Origin: Gemmatimonadota bacterium
GTDB taxonomy: Bacteria; Gemmatimonadota; Gemmatimonadetes; Gemmatimonadales; GWC2-71-9
NCBI GenBank assembly: GCA_003221085.1
Contig: QHUD01000087.1
Coordinates: forward strand, 1-11,736
Direction: 5' to 3'
DNA length: 11,736 nucleotides
The translations under genes were made by a program, and so were the position numbers. The notes under the pieces were generated by a model. It did not search any database. It was given only the letters and a program-made list of their open reading frames with translations, and was not told the DNA's origin. Positions within the stretch are counted from its first letter, which is position 1; each line of letters begins with the position of its first letter. Shown one piece after another: positions 1 to 6,481 of this stretch.

Positions 1-2
1 TC

Positions 3-230
3 ATGTCCGCATCCAACGTAACACCCGACTCAAAGATTGCACAGCGCCCGTCGCGTCAGCCTGGGTATCTCGCCCGGCTGCTCGCGGCCCTCCGGGGGAT
101 CATGCGACCGGGCAGCGTCCGCGTCGCGCACATCTATCACGACGACTGGTGCCTGCACTGGATCAGCGGCGGCTGCGACTGCCACCCCGACATCACGGTC
201 GGCCCCGACCTCACGCGGGGGGACTCGTGA
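3..230 (+). CDS. Small Cys/His-containing hypothetical protein
   Basis: A 75-residue protein with ATG at the window edge; a longer upstream start cannot be excluded. The first 40 residues are basic and loosely helical. The second half holds H46, C50 and a tight C58-x-C60-H61-P cluster within HDDWC...GGCDCHPD, a spacing that could bind one zinc ion. Short proteins with an H/C...CxC-P pattern are common in phage and plasmid genomes, but I do not recognise a named family. Its TGA overlaps the GTG start of the Toprim gene (GTGA at 227-230), so it is probably translationally coupled to the replication genes and belongs to the same operon. Function unknown; a role in DNA binding or replication would be inference from context only. 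Confidence 0.6.
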   Translation: MSASNVTPDSKIAQRPSRQPGYLARLLAALRGIMRPGSVRVAHIYHDDWCLHWISGGCDCHPDITVGPDLTRGDS

Positions 231-739
231 GCGATGCCTACGAGCAGCGTTTTCGGGGCGGCAGCAGGCCCCTCGGGAAGCCGGTCCGCGAGTACGTCTA
301 CCGCGACGAGGCCGGGACCCCACTCTTTCGCGTCATGCGGTATGAGCCGAAGGACTTTCGCGCCCACAAGTTTCTCGGGTACAAGGGCCAGCTCCCCCAG
401 TGGGACACCCGCCTCGGCGACGCGCGTCTCGTCCTCTACCATCTGCCCGAGCTCCGGACGGCGATCACCGCTGGCGTCGCCCCGATCTACGTCTGCGAGG
501 GCGAGAAGGACGTCGAGAACGTCGAGGGCGCTGGGGGCGTCGCGACGACGATGCCCTTCGGAGCCGGGAAGTGGCGCGACGACTACCGCGAGCACCTGCG
601 CGGCGCCCAGCACGTGATCGTCATCGCCGACGTGGACGGGCCCGCCGGGAACTACGCCGGGGAGCGCCACGCGCAGGCCGTAGCAACATCACTCGTCCGG
701 GCCGGGTTCCTCGTGCAGATCCGGCAGCCCGCCGTATGA
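227..739 (+). CDS. Toprim-domain protein, primase-like
   Basis: A 170-residue protein with a Toprim fold signature, the metal-binding catalytic domain shared by DnaG-type primases and topoisomerases. The strand-plus-glutamate motif is at 87-95 (IYVCEGEKD, E91 and E93) and the acidic motif is at 131-137 (IVIADVD, D135 and D137), followed by GPAG, the usual place for a DxDxAG-like turn. Residues 20-53 (REYVYRDEAGTPLFRV...RYEPK) resemble the segment before Toprim in phage and plasmid primases. There is no zinc-ribbon or helicase part, so it is a short standalone Toprim protein. I chose GTG at 227 because it overlaps the upstream stop; an upstream in-frame ATG at 149 would run through the previous gene. 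Its stop overlaps the ATG of the ATPase gene, which suggests the pair acts together in replication of the element. Confidence 0.82.
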   Translation: MSDAYEQRFRGGSRPLGKPVREYVYRDEAGTPLFRVMRYEPKDFRAHKFLGYKGQLPQWDTRLGDARLVLYHLPELRTAITAGVAPIYVCEGEKDVENVEGAGGVATTMPFGAGKWRDDYREHLRGAQHVIVIADVDGPAGNYAGERHAQAVATSLVRAGFLVQIRQPAV

Positions 740-1881
740 GCGCGAAAGCTGATGTCACGACGCAGCTGGCGGCGCACCGGCCCCTCACGGAGCTCGCGCC
801 GTTCGCCGACCCGGCCCCCCCGGTCGAGAAGGGCCGCCGCCGGACCCTGACCGCGATGCGGGAGCAGCCAGCCCAGCCCCCGGCGATGCTTGCCCCGCAC
901 GTCGCGTGGGTGAAGCGGGTCGCGATGCTCGCGGCCGCCGAGAAGATCGGAAAGTCCACCTATCTCATGTGGGCCGTCGCGCAGGCGACGCGGGCCGGGC
1001 TCCTCGTGCTCTGGGTCACCGCCGACCAGGAGGCCGAGGAGGACATCCGCCTCCGAGCCGACCGGTTCGGCGTCGACGGCGACCGGCTCGTTGTCCGGTG
1101 GCCGAGCGGCACGGGGGACGCGGCCCTGGCCGAGCTCCAGGCCGACGTCGCGGAGCTGGCGCCCGCGTGGGTCATCATCGACTCGTTCACGAACTGGTCG
1201 GGCGCGGAGGATGCGTTCAACCCGGCGGCGGGGAACATCATCATCGGGCTGAAGCGCCTCGCCCTCGCCTCGGGGGCCGCGGTCACGTTCACCCATCACA
1301 CGCCGCGCTCCGACCCGAAGCGCTACGCCGACTCGCGGGCCATCGGGGCTAACGCCGACATGCTCCTGACGATGTTCAAGCAGGACGGCGACCCGAGCGC
1401 CTGGCGGCGGTTGCGAGCCGTCGGCCGCTGGGACGTCGAGCCGGAGCTCACGCTCAGCGTGACCGGAGATCACTATACGATCCTCGGCGCCGTCGAGGTC
1501 GCGAAGACCAAGCAGGACACGAAGGCGAGCGAGCACGCGGCGCTCACGGCGGCCATCCTCCGGCTGATCCCGGGCCGGGGATCGTGGACCGCCGAGACGA
1601 TGATGGGAGCCCTTGAGAAGGGCAAGCTGTTCGTCGGCCTCAAGCGGGTTCGGGCAATCATGAATGAGCTGTGGAAGGCGGGGCAGCTGAGCCGTTCGGG
1701 TGGGGGCAAGAAGGGGGAGCATGTGTTCGGTGATTCAAGGTCATCACCGGCATCTGATCGATCGCCGGCCGGTTCGTCTGGGTACGAACCGGACCGCGAT
1801 GCTGATGATCAGACCGAGAGTAGCGTCATCCATCGGCAGCCGTTGGACCGCGATGACCCGCGTTCCGTACCCGACTTCTGA
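736..1881 (+). CDS. RepA/RecA-like AAA ATPase, putative replicative helicase
   Basis: A 381-residue P-loop ATPase of the RepA/AAA_25 type, hexameric DNA-unwinding or loading proteins of plasmids and phages. Walker A is A67-A-E-K-I-G-K-S74, the EKxGKS form usual for this group. Walker B is at 145-149 (WVIID). A THHTPR motif at 186-191 sits where RepA-like proteins carry their sensor His. Residues about 262-333 (AALTAAILRLIPGRGSWTAE...GLKRVRAIMNELWKAGQL) look like a winged helix, probably for DNA binding. The last 50 residues are low-complexity and Ser/Asp/Arg-rich, so likely a disordered tail. The start at 736 is set by an ATGA overlap with the Toprim gene; the open frame extends upstream to 400 but only as a shadow of that gene. 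Toprim plus RepA-like ATPase is a typical minimal replication pair. Confidence 0.85.
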   Translation: MSAKADVTTQLAAHRPLTELAPFADPAPPVEKGRRRTLTAMREQPAQPPAMLAPHVAWVKRVAMLAAAEKIGKSTYLMWAVAQATRAGLLVLWVTADQEAEEDIRLRADRFGVDGDRLVVRWPSGTGDAALAELQADVAELAPAWVIIDSFTNWSGAEDAFNPAAGNIIIGLKRLALASGAAVTFTHHTPRSDPKRYADSRAIGANADMLLTMFKQDGDPSAWRRLRAVGRWDVEPELTLSVTGDHYTILGAVEVAKTKQDTKASEHAALTAAILRLIPGRGSWTAETMMGALEKGKLFVGLKRVRAIMNELWKAGQLSRSGGGKKGEHVFGDSRSSPASDRSPAGSSGYEPDRDADDQTESSVIHRQPLDRDDPRSVPDF

Positions 1882-1940
1882 GGCGCTGCAGGCTGACTCC
1901 CGAGACGGCCCCAGGACGCAGTGCGCCGCAGAACATTCAC

Positions 1941-1968
1941 TGCGATGTATAACGATACATTGCGTTTT
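1941..1968 (+). terminator. Dyad ATGTAT-AACG-ATACAT with T run (weak terminator or operator)
   Basis: A perfect 6-base inverted repeat (1945-1950 and 1955-1960) around AACG. Counting G-U pairs, the RNA stem extends to about 10 pairs (TGCG on both outer sides) and is followed by TTTT at 1965-1968. It lies 60 bases after the ATPase stop, where a terminator would fit. The stem is A/U-rich and weak for a GC-rich genome, so a protein-binding operator is an equally good reading. Confidence 0.4.
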
Positions 1969-2117
1969 CACACGCGCGCCCAAACGTAGAAGCCCTACGC
2001 TGACCTGCCCAAGATGCTTGGTCCTAATAGGCTATCTCCTCTTGGTCATCGAATGGGCAGCGCGAGGAGCTCGGTCCACGATCCGCGAAACGGAGGCCGA
2101 CGTGAGACAATCCCTGC

Positions 2118-2134
2118 GAGATAAGCGTTATCTC
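2118..2134. promoter_or_regulatory. Perfect operator-like dyad GAGATAA-GCG-TTATCTC
   Basis: A 17-base sequence with two exact 7-base arms (2118-2124 and 2128-2134) and a 3-base centre. It is A+T-rich in its surroundings. The size and symmetry are typical of binding sites for dimeric phage or plasmid repressors. A partial copy of one arm (TATCTCC) recurs at 2033-2039. No repressor gene is visible in the window, so the binding partner is unknown. Confidence 0.45.
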
Positions 2135-2277
2135 CAAGCACGCGACCCTCGAGATTGGTGCGGAAAACAGGGGGTCGAGACCCGTCCCCCCAGGCCCGTG
2201 AACCGGGACGCTAGTATGAGAACCACCACGGTGCCCGGACCATTTTGTCCCGGTCCCCGAACCCCGGCGCCCGATCC

Positions 2278-2547
2278 GTGACCCGCGAGCGCGTCGAGGC
2301 CACCCTCCCCGTGGCCATGCGGTCCGTGCTCCTCGACCTCTGTGCCCGGCTCGGCGTCCCCGCGGTCCGGTGGCCCGAGGTCGCGGCCCTCGTCGTGTTC
2401 CTCGACGCGGCCGTGCTCATCCACGCGGCCGAGCTCGCCCCCACGTCCCGGTCGTGGAGCCACGCCCTGGAAAAGGCCTGTGACACGCTCGACGCGGGAG
2501 ACCCCGACACGGTGCGAAAGCGGCTCGCCCGGTATCGAGTTCCGTGA
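2278..2547 (+). CDS. Hypothetical small helical protein
   Basis: About 89 residues from GTG at 2278. A TTG at 2245 would give 100 residues, and ATG 2314 is a later option. None has a clear Shine-Dalgarno sequence, so the start is uncertain. The product is Ala/Leu/Arg/Val-rich and predicted mostly helical, with a hydrophobic stretch VAALVVFLDAAVLIHAAELA near the middle that is too broken by charge to be a sure membrane helix. The C-terminal part (EKACDTLDAGDPDTVRKRLARYRV) is amphipathic. Codon third positions are strongly G/C, supporting real coding. I recognise no family. It is the first gene of the second small-gene block, separated by 58 bases from the coiled-coil gene at 2606. Confidence 0.55.
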   Translation: MTRERVEATLPVAMRSVLLDLCARLGVPAVRWPEVAALVVFLDAAVLIHAAELAPTSRSWSHALEKACDTLDAGDPDTVRKRLARYRVP

Positions 2548-2605
2548 CCGAACTCGGGACAAAACTTCCTGGAAGCCCCCCGCGTGATTTCCTAGGTTTC
2601 AAGCC

Positions 2606-3178
2606 ATGCCAACGAAGACCGCACCCCTCCGCCTCGACGAGGCCAAGGCCCGGCGCGCCCTCGCCCAGGGGCAGGCCGAGCGCCTCTTCGACGAGGAGCA
2701 GCGCCTCCGCGCGCAGGTCTCGCGGGCCGTCGTGCCGGGCGCGACCGACGTCGCGCGCGCCGTGACCCTGAAGACCGAGCTCCGCCGGGTCGAGCTCGCC
2801 ATCGAGACCGTCGTGCAATCGTTCCCGGCCCTCGACGCCGACGTGCGGGCCGCGGAGCACCACGCGCGGTCCCGGGCCGCCGCCGAGCAGCTCACGCCGC
2901 TCCTGCGCGACCTGCGGCTCGCGGGCCAGGAGTTCGACGTCTCGTTCACGCGGTTCCAGGAGGCCAAGCGCCGGCTCGAAGGGCTCGTCGCCCGCGTGGC
3001 CCCGACGGCCCGGGATGCCGGGCTCGCGACGGCCCCCGACACGGCGAAGGCGCTCGACCTGCTGCTCCGCGACGTCCTGCGGCGCCAGCTCACCGGCGAG
3101 GGCGACCCCATGTACGAGGAGTTCACGCGGAACGCGGAGATCCACTTTCAGCTGATGGAAACGGAGGCGCAGTTATGA
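2606..3178 (+). CDS. Hypothetical coiled-coil protein
   Basis: A 190-residue protein almost entirely of charged helix: long runs of Ala, Arg, Glu and Leu with heptad-like spacing from about residue 10 to 60 (DEAKARRALAQGQAERLFDE) and again about 65-130. There are no cysteines, no signal peptide and no membrane segment. Proteins of this kind are common in phage structural or DNA-handling modules, but I cannot place it in a family. ATG 2606 is the first start after a stop-containing gap and has only a weak AGG upstream. Its stop overlaps the next gene in ATGA (3175-3178), so it probably opens a co-translated unit running to 4553. Confidence 0.65.
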   Translation: MPTKTAPLRLDEAKARRALAQGQAERLFDEEQRLRAQVSRAVVPGATDVARAVTLKTELRRVELAIETVVQSFPALDADVRAAEHHARSRAAAEQLTPLLRDLRLAGQEFDVSFTRFQEAKRRLEGLVARVAPTARDAGLATAPDTAKALDLLLRDVLRRQLTGEGDPMYEEFTRNAEIHFQLMETEAQL

Positions 3179-3498
3179 CCGACGCAAGTCAGATCCTGGG
3201 ACCGGGAACCGGCGGGGTGAAGGGCACCCCGCGCACCGACGGCGCGCTGATCGGTGGGGGCGGCGTGCAGGACGCCTGCGTGTCCGGTGACCCGGCGCTC
3301 GGCATCGGCACCCACGTCCCCGACGTGACGCTCAATCCGAAGGGCCCGCCGCCCCCGACCCCCGTCGGGGCGCGGATCGTGGGGGACATGGTGAGCGGGA
3401 TGCCGCGCAACGATCAGCGTCCCCAGCCGTGCCCCGCGCCGATCGAGAAGGTCGCGGACACGAAGACGGAGCGCCCGGCCGGGGGCCGTCAGGTATGA
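3175..3498 (+). CDS. Gly/Pro-rich hypothetical protein with VSGMPR motif
   Basis: A 107-residue protein rich in Gly, Pro and Asp and probably low in regular structure. Residues 67-78 read RIVGDMVSGMPR, and nearly the same motif (RVVGDLVSGMPR, 63-74) occurs in the protein at 3934-4347; both proteins also contain GGRQV. The shared DNA includes 19 identical bases (3389-3407 and 4136-4154). The two are therefore probably related or share a binding partner, with the gene at 3495 between them. Start and stop are each in ATGA overlaps with the neighbours, which strongly supports the frame. I recognise no family. The glycine-rich opening (GPGTGGVKGTPRTDGALIGGGG) could be a flexible structural segment, but that is a guess. 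Confidence 0.6.
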   Translation: MTDASQILGPGTGGVKGTPRTDGALIGGGGVQDACVSGDPALGIGTHVPDVTLNPKGPPPPTPVGARIVGDMVSGMPRNDQRPQPCPAPIEKVADTKTERPAGGRQV

Positions 3499-3932
3499 GC
3501 GACGCGATCTTCTACGACGGGCTGCCGATCGGCGATGGCGCCGAGGCCGCGCAGGAGCTCTACGCCCGGCTCGTGCAGCAGCACGGGACGGCGGCAACGG
3601 CGCTCCACGGCGAGACCTTCGACGCCTACAAGCAGCGGATGCTCGCCGACGGGAAGCTATTCCTCCGCAACGGGCGAGACTGGCCGGTCGATAAGCGCCT
3701 CGACTACTGGCGGGCCGCCAAGGCCGCCGAGAAGCGCGGCGCGATCTTCATCGACCCCGAGCCCGCGGTGACGGTCCTGAGCCCCGTGGCCGAGTGGCTC
3801 GCCGCGGCGAAGGCCCAGGACCAGCGGAAGGCGCGAGAGCTGCTCGCGAACCCCGAGGCCCGCGCCGCGCGGCTCGCGGAGATCGAGGCCCCGGCGCGCC
3901 GGGCGCTCCCCACAACGATCAAGGAGACCTAA
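3495..3932 (+). CDS. Hypothetical soluble protein
   Basis: A 145-residue, charged, mostly helical protein without signal peptide or membrane segment. Residues about 35-75 (TALHGETFDAYKQRMLADGKLFLRNGRDWPVDKRLDYWRAA) have the best-ordered look, with an aromatic/charged pattern; the end is an Ala/Arg/Glu helix. The start at 3495 is fixed by ATGA overlap with the upstream stop; an earlier in-frame ATG at 3429 lies inside the previous gene. Its 3' end contains the strong ribosome site AAGGAG (3921-3926) that serves the next gene. Placement between the two VSGMPR proteins suggests one functional set, possibly phage structural or assembly proteins. I do not recognise the family. Confidence 0.6.
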   Translation: MSDAIFYDGLPIGDGAEAAQELYARLVQQHGTAATALHGETFDAYKQRMLADGKLFLRNGRDWPVDKRLDYWRAAKAAEKRGAIFIDPEPAVTVLSPVAEWLAAAKAQDQRKARELLANPEARAARLAEIEAPARRALPTTIKET

Positions 3933-3933
3933 C

Positions 3934-4347
3934 GTGGGCACCAATCATCGACCACTCCCCGAGCCCGTGCCGCCGAGCATGCCGGGGTCCAACGCCATCG
4001 ACGCCGCGCAGACCTCGTACAAGCACTACATCGACGCGATCACGGAGGCCATGGTGCACGGCGGGCGGCAGGTCCCGCGCCCCGACGCGAATGACCCCGT
4101 GTTTCAGCCGACCCCGACGCGCGTCGTCGGCGATCTGGTGAGCGGGATGCCGCGAGCCGGGTATCCCGCGCAGGGGATCGAGGTCGATCTCGGCGCCGAT
4201 ATGGCGACCGGGGGCGAGCCCGACGCCACGCCCGAGACCCCGGGGGTCCAGAACCCGGGGACCTACTACCGGTCCATCGGGGACTACCCCGGCGGGAAGG
4301 GCAGCGGCACGATGCCGCAGCAGCCCGGCGGCCAGGGCGGGACGTGA
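3934..4347 (+). CDS. Hypothetical Pro/Gly-rich protein with VSGMPR motif
   Basis: A 137-residue protein beginning at GTG 3934, 7 bases after AAGGAG (3921-3926), the clearest start signal in this block. The first 60 residues are Pro-rich with a short helix (AAQTSYKHYIDAITEAMVHG, 24-43). The motif RVVGDLVSGMPR at 63-74 matches the protein at 3175. The last third is Gly/Pro-rich and probably disordered (GGKGSGTMPQQPGGQGGT). No catalytic signature is visible. Its stop overlaps the next start in TGATG. The long unstructured tail and Gly content would suit a virion or scaffold protein, but this is inference from composition alone. Confidence 0.6.
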   Translation: MGTNHRPLPEPVPPSMPGSNAIDAAQTSYKHYIDAITEAMVHGGRQVPRPDANDPVFQPTPTRVVGDLVSGMPRAGYPAQGIEVDLGADMATGGEPDATPETPGVQNPGTYYRSIGDYPGGKGSGTMPQQPGGQGGT

Positions 4348-4553
4348 TGAGCACGACGCTCGATACCGAGCAGACCGAGATGGTTGAGACCGCGGTGGCC
4401 CGGTGGGCCGACTACGAGCCCGTGTTCGCGGCCATCGCCCGGCGGCTCACGATCTCGCGCGCCGAGGCCGTCGCGTTCTGCGCCCTGATCTTCTCTGACG
4501 GGCCGCCGCAGGACCCGGACGACGAGTCCGAGTCCTGGAGGCAACCAGCATAA
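4347..4553 (+). CDS. Small acidic hypothetical protein
   Basis: A 68-residue acidic protein. ATG 4347 shares TGATG with the upstream stop; GTG 4344 is an alternative one codon earlier. Residues 10-50 (EMVETAVARWADYEPVFAAIARRLTISRAEAVAFCALIF) look like two helices; the tail is Asp/Glu/Ser-rich. The last gene of the small-gene block, it ends 25 bases before the first attC-like site, so the cassette array begins immediately behind it. I recognise no family. Confidence 0.5.
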   Translation: MSTTLDTEQTEMVETAVARWADYEPVFAAIARRLTISRAEAVAFCALIFSDGPPQDPDDESESWRQPA

Positions 4554-4578
4554 GGGCAGCGCCAGGCAGTACGCGTGC

Positions 4579-4660
4579 GCCAAACGGATCGCGCTTAGCG
4601 CACAACACTCCGTTTCCCTTAAAGCGGTCACCGCCCGCCAGCTTCAAGCGCTTGTTAGGC
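4579..4660 (-). other. attC-like integron recombination site A
   Basis: On the - strand this reads R'' GCCTAAC (4660-4654), AAGCGCTTGAAGC, a GC-rich middle, then GCTAAGCGC and R' GTTTGGC (4585-4579). The outer boxes pair with one mismatch, the GCGCTT/AAGCGC boxes pair exactly, and RYYYAACAA followed by an L-box is the classic attC order. The site lies 20 bases after the stop of the - strand gene 4680-5144, exactly where a cassette's attC should be. It shares 15 bases (4583-4597) and much of its other half with site B. Only the R' box departs from GTTRRRY. Confidence 0.6.
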
Positions 4661-4679
4661 GCCATCATGTGCCTTGGAG

Positions 4680-5144
4680 TCAGCTCTGCTCCTTCCAGTT
4701 ACCCGAACTATCGTGGACGAAGCGAACATTCCATGACGTTATGAGAATGGGAAATGATCTGGTGAACATGGGCCTTGAAGGTTGCAGGAGGAGGATTCGG
4801 AGCCCAAGGCTGTCCGCGATGGGAAAGAACACCGGGGCAAGGGTTCGTGCCTCCACGACCATGTTATCTCGGTCACCACGGTCCGAGTAATACTTGACCA
4901 AAAGCCGCCGTTCGCGGTCCCACTCCCCTGTCTTAGGATCGTAGAGCGCTAGAGTGTTCCGGTCGTACTGGAGCAGATCGAACTGGCGTCCGTCTTTGAG
5001 ACCCAGACGCTTGGTAGCCGTGTGAAGCTGGTAGCCCGCGAATAGGAGAGTGCCACCAGCAGTAATCCACAGGGCCCTCCGGAGCCGCGCCCGCTTCGCC
5101 GGGTGCGGTGACGTTCCAGTCGCGGCATTTTGCGGTTCCGTCAC
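4680..5144 (-). CDS. Hypothetical membrane-anchored protein (gene cassette)
   Basis: A 154-residue protein read from GTG at 5144 down to 4680. Residues 1-23 are hydrophilic and basic (HPAKRARLRR), and residues about 24-40 (ALWITAGGTLLFAGYQL) form one membrane helix, so it is probably anchored by its N-terminus with the rest outside the membrane. The remaining 110 residues look globular (LLQYDRNTLALYDPKTGEWD...RRLLVKYYSDRGD). No family recognised. Its composition is visibly less GC-rich than the + strand genes on its left. It fills the space between attC-like sites B and A almost completely: 17 bases between site B and the start, 19 between the stop and site A. That is the standard layout of an integron cassette, and it leaves no room for a promoter of its own outside attC. 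Confidence 0.65.
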   Translation of the reverse strand: MTEPQNAATGTSPHPAKRARLRRALWITAGGTLLFAGYQLHTATKRLGLKDGRQFDLLQYDRNTLALYDPKTGEWDRERRLLVKYYSDRGDRDNMVVEARTLAPVFFPIADSLGLRILLLQPSRPMFTRSFPILITSWNVRFVHDSSGNWKEQS

Positions 5145-5161
5145 GACCTCACCCCGATGGC

Positions 5162-5300
5162 GCCTAACGGATCGCGCTTAAGCTGCGGGCGACTCGCCCG
5201 CCGGCACATCTGTCATTGAACGCTAGTTCGTGCGCGGCAGCGCACAGCACTCCGCTTCCTTGTAGAGCAATCACCGCCCGGTAGCTTCAAGCGCTCCTCT
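5162..5300 (-). other. attC-like integron recombination site B
   Basis: On the - strand the downstream box is GTTAGGC (5168-5162), a perfect GTTRRRY core, matching the GCCTAAC of site A as expected for the two ends of one cassette. The outer arms 5162-5191 and 5274-5297 pair in blocks (GCGCTTAAGCT with AGCTTCAAGCGC; GCGGGCG with CGCCCG). Internal hairpins are GCGGGCG-ACT-CGCCCGC (5185-5201) and GTGCGC-GGCA-GCGCAC (5230-5245). The R'' end near 5295-5300 is degenerate (CAGAGGA-like where CCTAACA is expected). Length about 140 bases, in the range of long attC sites. Confidence 0.55.
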
Positions 5301-5356
5301 GCGCTCGTCGCCACCGAAGACTCTGTTTGCGACTCTGGTCTGAAGTTGGGCCCGCA

Positions 5357-5716
5357 TCAACACGGCGGTGCCGTGCTGAAATTGGACGTCGTCCCGTCCC
5401 ACGTCCACGAGGTGGCGTCCGCCACGTTGATGACTTCGGTGCCGAGGAGGTACCCCAACTGGTCTATCCAGTGCAACTTGACAAGGACATCGTTCTGCAA
5501 CCGCGCACGATCAAATTTGAGACAGACCTGCGCGCCAGCCGTGATCAAGAGCGTCGTGTCGAAACGTGCGCGTGCAAGCGAGTCAAAGGCTTCCGCAATG
5601 TACGCCGCGGACTGCTCCGGGTTGGTGAATAGGACGCTCCGGAGGTCCGGGGTGGAAGGTCCGCTTGCGCTGGAACAGGCCGCGGCCAACACCATCAGTG
5701 CTACGACGCGTGCCAT
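5357..5716 (-). CDS. Small lipoprotein (gene cassette)
   Basis: A 119-residue protein from ATG at 5716 to 5357. The first 14 residues (MARVVALMVLAAAC) form a short lipoprotein signal with a LAAAC lipobox, so C14 would be lipidated and the protein exported and anchored in a membrane. The mature part has no membrane segment; a pair of Cys (residue 64 in AQVCLKF and the final Cys) could form a disulphide. I recognise no named domain. A GGGGA before the ATG is a modest ribosome site. It lies between attC-like sites C and B with about 40 bases on its 5' side and 55 on its 3' side, consistent with a second cassette in the same orientation as 4680-5144. Confidence 0.65.
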   Translation of the reverse strand: MARVVALMVLAAACSSASGPSTPDLRSVLFTNPEQSAAYIAEAFDSLARARFDTTLLITAGAQVCLKFDRARLQNDVLVKLHWIDQLGYLLGTEVINVADATSWTWDGTTSNFSTAPPC

Positions 5717-5756
5717 AGTTCCCCACGTGGCCAGGGGTTGGTCACAGCCTGGCGCA

Positions 5757-5826
5757 GCCTAAAAAACTCATCGCGCTTCACACGAAAGCTGCGGGCGACT
5801 CGCCCGCCGGCGCAAGAGAGTTGGAC
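5757..5826 (-). other. attC-like integron recombination site C
   Basis: On the - strand it begins with GTCCAAC (5826-5820), a perfect RYYYAAC box, and ends with TTTAGGC (5763-5757), a degraded GTTRRRY with an expanded T run. Its centre (5786-5811) is an exact 26-base copy of site B (5180-5205), including the perfect hairpin GCGGGCG-ACT-CGCCCGC, and ATCGCGCTT is shared as well. It looks like a shortened relative of site B. The next cassette to its right, if there was one, is no longer recognisable. Confidence 0.5.
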
Positions 5827-6481
5827 GTCAGTCCGCGCCCGCCAAGAGGCCCTTCAGGGCCCTGGGCCTTATCCCCCTGAGAAGTCATCCTGGAGGGGCA
5901 CCTAGCCCCTGCCAAACGTGCCCCTGCATCGGCTCAGACCCGTAACCGCGTGTCCCTGCTGTACTTCGGTCCCCCCAGGTGGGATTTTTCCTAGGTAGGA
6001 AAGCAGGTCGCGGACCCCGGGCCCCGACGCACCGACCCGAGAACAGCCGCCGGAGCCGCCCGACGCCGAGAGGCCAACGCGGGCACCCCCAGCCAGTCCC
6101 TCCGCACCACCCGAACCCAGCCAACCGGAACCACCGCTACGCGCCATCGCCGAGCCCACGGGCAACAGCGATCCCGCGCACGTGCGCGCTCCCCTCGACA
6201 AGGAGCCAGCATCCCGGTCGCCCGCGCTGGGTGATCCGCCACGGCAGCATCGGCGGTTCCGCGCAGACCCGCAGGAATGCGGGTTGGCGGGACCGGGCGG
6301 GCCAGGCTCCGTCATCGCAGGGCAGGTTGGGGAGCCGCCACCGGGTTCAGATCGAGACCGCTCATTCGCAGATGAAAGCCGAAACCGCAGCGCGCAGCCG
6401 CGCCTGCGGTCCCGCCGGGATTAGCTCCGGCGGCTGATGAGGCAGCTACCCTCGCTCACCGTTTCGCACAAGGGAGTTTCT
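5827..6481. other. 655-base stretch with no convincing gene
   Basis: Open frames exist on both strands, but none combines a start, a ribosome site and a protein-like product. The most gene-like is a + frame open from 5999 to 6424 after a TAG at 5996. Its first 60 codons give a Pro/Glu/Arg-rich chain (PPEPPDAERPTRAPPASPSA) with synonymous usage like a disordered linker, yet no start occurs before GTG 6182. It may be the tail of a broken gene. A GGCCCT-TC-AGGGCC dyad lies at 5848-5861. Confidence 0.45.
5999..6424 (+). pseudogene. Possible Pro-rich C-terminal gene remnant
   Basis: An uninterrupted + frame of about 140 codons without a proper start. The conceptual product is Pro/Glu/Ala/Arg-rich to about residue 60, then charged, ending DRSFADESRNRS...RSRRD. 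It has the look of a disordered C-terminal tail of a larger phage or plasmid protein whose front was lost. In GC-rich DNA such open frames also arise by chance, so this is offered only as a possibility. Confidence 0.25.

Larger units (their letters stand above)
1882..2277. other. 396-base gap with dyads; possible control or origin region
   Basis: No convincing gene. An open + frame crosses it (to 2281), but it starts inside the ATPase gene and its product is Arg/Pro/Cys-rich with no protein-like pattern. The middle is visibly richer in A+T than the flanking genes and holds two symmetrical sequences, annotated separately (1941-1968 and 2118-2134). Placed right behind a replication module, this could be a regulatory region or an origin. 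I see no iteron series (three or more direct repeats), so the origin idea is weak. Confidence 0.4.

Noticed and set aside
652..1722. Long - strand open frame (356 codons) opposite the ATPase gene
   Set aside because: Product is Arg/Gly/Pro/Asp-rich without domain pattern; it is the antisense shadow of a clear ATPase gene in GC-rich DNA.
1700..2281. + strand open frame of 193 codons across the gap behind the ATPase gene
   Set aside because: Begins inside the ATPase gene in another frame, has no ribosome site and is rich in Arg, Pro, Thr and Cys with no regular pattern.
2243..2564. Inverted copies of CGGGACAAAA on both sides of the 2278-2547 gene
   Set aside because: A shared 10-mer is expected by chance several times in a window this size; the flanking bases do not match.
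2565..2575. Small palindrome CTTCC-T-GGAAG before the gene at 2606
   Set aside because: Too short to call an operator without other copies.
2417..3145. - strand open frame of 242 codons
   Set aside because: Antisense to the coiled-coil gene, whose overlap with its downstream neighbour supports the + strand.
5327..5762. + strand open frames opposite the cassette lipoprotein
   Set aside because: The - strand product has a clear lipoprotein signal; the + strand frames look random.
5902..6315. - strand Gly/Ser-rich open frame
   Set aside because: Gly/Arg/Ser repeats typical of GC-rich noncoding frames; no ribosome site and no motif.
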